DNA of 13,008 nucleotides from assembly GCA_902772605.1 (NCBI GenBank), contig CACYBG010000055.1, positions 1 through 13,008 on the forward strand, in the 5' to 3' direction. The notes under the pieces were generated by a model. It saw nothing but the letters and a program-made list of their open reading frames with translations, did no database searches and was not told the DNA's origin. Positions 11,071 to 13,008 of this stretch are shown here, piece after piece. Position 1 is the first letter of the stretch. Each line of letters starts with the position of its first letter. Source of the DNA: an uncultured Spirochaetaceae bacterium (GTDB lineage: Bacteria; Spirochaetota; Spirochaetia; Treponematales; Treponemataceae). The translations under genes and the position numbers were made by a program.

Positions 11071-13008
11071 GAAGAGAAAGGAAAAACGCAACTGGTTTTT
11101 TAGGAATATTTCCATATTTGTATTGATTCTGGTTACCCTGATTTGCATCGGCATGGAAGCTCTGCGACTGACACAGAAGCTTGACAGCCGAATCTACGAC
11201 GGTCTTCTGGCTGCCGGAAAGAATCCCAAGGCTGATGAATCCATAGTCCTTATGGACATCGGTGATGAATCCATCAACGTTTATGGAGAATGGCCTTGGA
11301 CCAGGGACATACTTGGCGAAGTCCTGATTCGAATGAAGGAACTTGGAGCCAGGGATGCCGTATTCGATATCGAGTACCTTATGGAATCCAAGCCGGGACC
11401 GGTAAGGAACATTGATGTGGACAAGGTTTCGTCCAATCTGTTCAGGAGCGGTCAGTCCGTAATGGAGGATGCGTTCGGAAGCTACAAGGAATACCTTCGC
11501 GACGGTGCCGAATCCGTTGATGATGCCGTGGATGCAGCCGATGAAGTCATGTATCTTATAGGAAGCAACCTTGCGGACATCCAGCAGGAAATCGGAAAGT
11601 ACCTTATCGACGACTATGACATGAAATTCGCCCAGGGACTCCAGCTTTTCGGAAACACTTCCATGACCATAAACCTGAAGGACGTGGCCAGTGAGGAAGA
11701 CAGGAACGACGAGACCTTCCTCAACAATCTGGATTACGTTCAGAACCGTTTTCTCTTCAATAATGTAAGCGATCCGAAAGACTACATAACGTCCGACAAC
11801 GTTTTCAATGCACAGGAATCCGACCTTCTGGAAATTTCCAACGGAAAGATTGTGCGCGATGAAAGGGGATTCGTCCCTGCAATCAACAAGATCATATCCC
11901 ATGCATCGGGTGCCGGATTTACGAACGTCTTCGTAGACAACGACGGAATCAGACGGCGCGTCGAACTTTTGAACAGGTACGGCGACAGGTACATCGGTCA
12001 GCTGGCTTTTGCTCCATTGATAAGGAAACTTGACGTTCAGGAGATTGTCAGGACCAAATATGCACTTACGCTGAAGGGTGCTCTCATGCCGGGCTCCGAT
12101 GTCAGGGAAGACATCCGCATACCGCTTGATGGACACGGATGCATGCTCATCAACTGGAAGCACGAGGAATACATGACTCAGGAAAACAATTTCAAGCATC
12201 TTGAAGTCATGTATTTCAAGTACCTTGATGACGGAGAGGCTGGAATCTACACGGACCTCCAGAACCTGGTCTCCTATGCATCTTCAAATTCGCTCGATTC
12301 CGAACTTGATGAAATCCTTGCTCTGGCTTCCGATTACATCGACATTTACGATGAAATAACGGAATCAAAAATCTCCCTGCTTGCCTCATGCAACGGTTTC
12401 AACGTGGATGGAAGTCCTGTGGACGGCGGTGTAAGCGAAGAGTCCTATGCAGAATACGAGTCGCTCAGGAAAAAATATTTCAGCGGACTCACTGAATATG
12501 CAGAAAAACTTTCCGCACTCGAATCGGATGATGAAAACCTTGTTGCCCTGATTACCGTTCTTGCAGATGAAGTCAACCTTTACAACGAAAACTTCGATGC
12601 ACTCAAGGCCTATCTGGACGGAACTTTCTGCATCATCGGATTTTCAGCTACATCCAGTACCGACTTCGGAGTCACTCCTTTCCAGAGGCGCTATGCAAAC
12701 ATGGGAACCCATGCAAACGTCGTGAACACGATTCTCCACAAGGACTTCATCGTGTACGTGGAGCCTTTCGTCGGAATACTCATCGTCTTTGCAACTGCAC
12801 TGATAATACTTCTTGCAACCAAGCGTCTTTCTCCGGTCAAGCAGATGCTGTGCGGAATCATCTATCTGGTCATACCGATATTGGTCTTCATCTTCCTGAT
12901 GATTTTTGCAAGGATTTACATACCGATTACTTCATCGGTGTTGACGGTCGTCGTTACTTACCTCTTCAATGTTGCCGTAAACTATGTCGCAACCGAAAAG
13001 GACAAGAA
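11069..13008 (+). CDS. CHASE2-domain membrane sensor, probable adenylate/guanylate cyclase (3' partial)
   Basis: The first 646 residues of a membrane sensor are visible and the frame is open to the window edge. After a basic start (MKRKEKRNW) comes one membrane helix (about 14-28). The periplasmic part is CHASE2: LDSRIYDGL (38-46), IVLMDIGDESI (59-69), YGEWPWTRD (72-80), GARDAVFDIEY (93-103), VDNDGIRRR (289-297), and the closing block from GTFCIIGF (518) through TPFQRRYANMGTHANVV (536-552). Three helices follow (about 563-583, 592-613, 615-638), then a cytoplasmic start (ATEKDK). CHASE2 followed by three helices is typical of receptors whose next domain is a class III nucleotide cyclase or, less often, a histidine kinase or serine/threonine kinase; the catalytic part lies outside the window. 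At about 520 residues the sensor is much longer than usual, owing to acidic helical insertions near 115-190 and 385-510. The divergent FecR operon supports an envelope-sensing role. There is no Shine-Dalgarno sequence at the start. Confidence 0.88.
   Translation, partial: MKRKEKRNWFFRNISIFVLILVTLICIGMEALRLTQKLDSRIYDGLLAAGKNPKADESIVLMDIGDESINVYGEWPWTRDILGEVLIRMKELGARDAVFDIEYLMESKPGPVRNIDVDKVSSNLFRSGQSVMEDAFGSYKEYLRDGAESVDDAVDAADEVMYLIGSNLADIQQEIGKYLIDDYDMKFAQGLQLFGNTSMTINLKDVASEEDRNDETFLNNLDYVQNRFLFNNVSDPKDYITSDNVFNAQESDLLEISNGKIVRDERGFVPAINKIISHASGAGFTNVFVDNDGIRRRVELLNRYGDRYIGQLAFAPLIRKLDVQEIVRTKYALTLKGALMPGSDVREDIRIPLDGHGCMLINWKHEEYMTQENNFKHLEVMYFKYLDDGEAGIYTDLQNLVSYASSNSLDSELDEILALASDYIDIYDEITESKISLLASCNGFNVDGSPVDGGVSEESYAEYESLRKKYFSGLTEYAEKLSALESDDENLVALITVLADEVNLYNENFDALKAYLDGTFCIIGFSATSSTDFGVTPFQRRYANMGTHANVVNTILHKDFIVYVEPFVGILIVFATALIILLATKRLSPVKQMLCGIIYLVIPILVFIFLMIFARIYIPITSSVLTVVVTYLFNVAVNYVATEKDK

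Noticed and set aside
11048..12199. A 383-codon open frame on the minus strand opposite the CHASE2 gene
   Set aside because: The + strand frame encodes clear CHASE2 motifs over the same bases and continues to the window edge. The antisense frame has no recognisable motif, so it is a shadow of codon bias.
1..13008. CRISPR array, insertion sequence, prophage or rRNA genes
   Set aside because: No regularly spaced direct repeats, transposase motifs, phage genes or rRNA-like segments were seen.

Overview
The window reads as chromosome of a spirochaete, most likely a Treponema from a host-associated or gut habitat. The grounds are the short relaxed lipobox (FFSC) of a lipoprotein, a CHASE2-type cyclase facing a FecR/outer-membrane gene set, outer-membrane barrel architecture, and a moderate-GC genome with a dispersed-looking G5/C5 hairpin element. 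The genus is an inference from gene content and was not tested by alignment.

Layout. Bases 1-604 hold the 3' part of a CDP-alcohol phosphatidyltransferase (probably pgsA) on the + strand. Bases 605-789 are non-coding and carry a compact block of three hairpins with four G5 runs. Bases 790-2136 encode an SH3-domain lipoprotein, followed by an ABC-F ATPase (2203-4164) and, after a 267-base gap with its own promoter candidate, the GTPase YchF (4432-5568), all on +. A short convergent gap separates ychF from a cytoplasmic GH2 beta-mannosidase on the minus strand (5627-8200). That gene has its own extended -10 promoter, just downstream of a clear rho-independent terminator (8270-8309) that ends the next minus-strand operon.

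The operon, read right to left, is: an exported SLH-like small protein (10858-10406), a 392-residue outer-membrane barrel candidate (10401-9223), and a periplasmic FecR-domain protein (9162-8347). The first two genes are 4 bases apart. Divergent from it, at 11069 and running off the right edge, is a membrane protein with a periplasmic CHASE2 sensor and three following transmembrane helices. This architecture normally continues into a class III adenylate/guanylate cyclase domain. The 210-base divergent gap holds two interleaved promoter candidates. The + one would give a leaderless cyclase mRNA; the minus one would give a leader of about 175 nt with several inverted repeats.

Functionally, the left half is housekeeping (phospholipid synthesis, ribosome-associated ATPase and GTPase, envelope lipoprotein). 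The mannosidase finishes degradation of imported mannan or mannoside fragments. The right end looks like an envelope-sensing cyclic-nucleotide module, and I regard it as the most interesting part of the window together with the hairpin element at 633-713.
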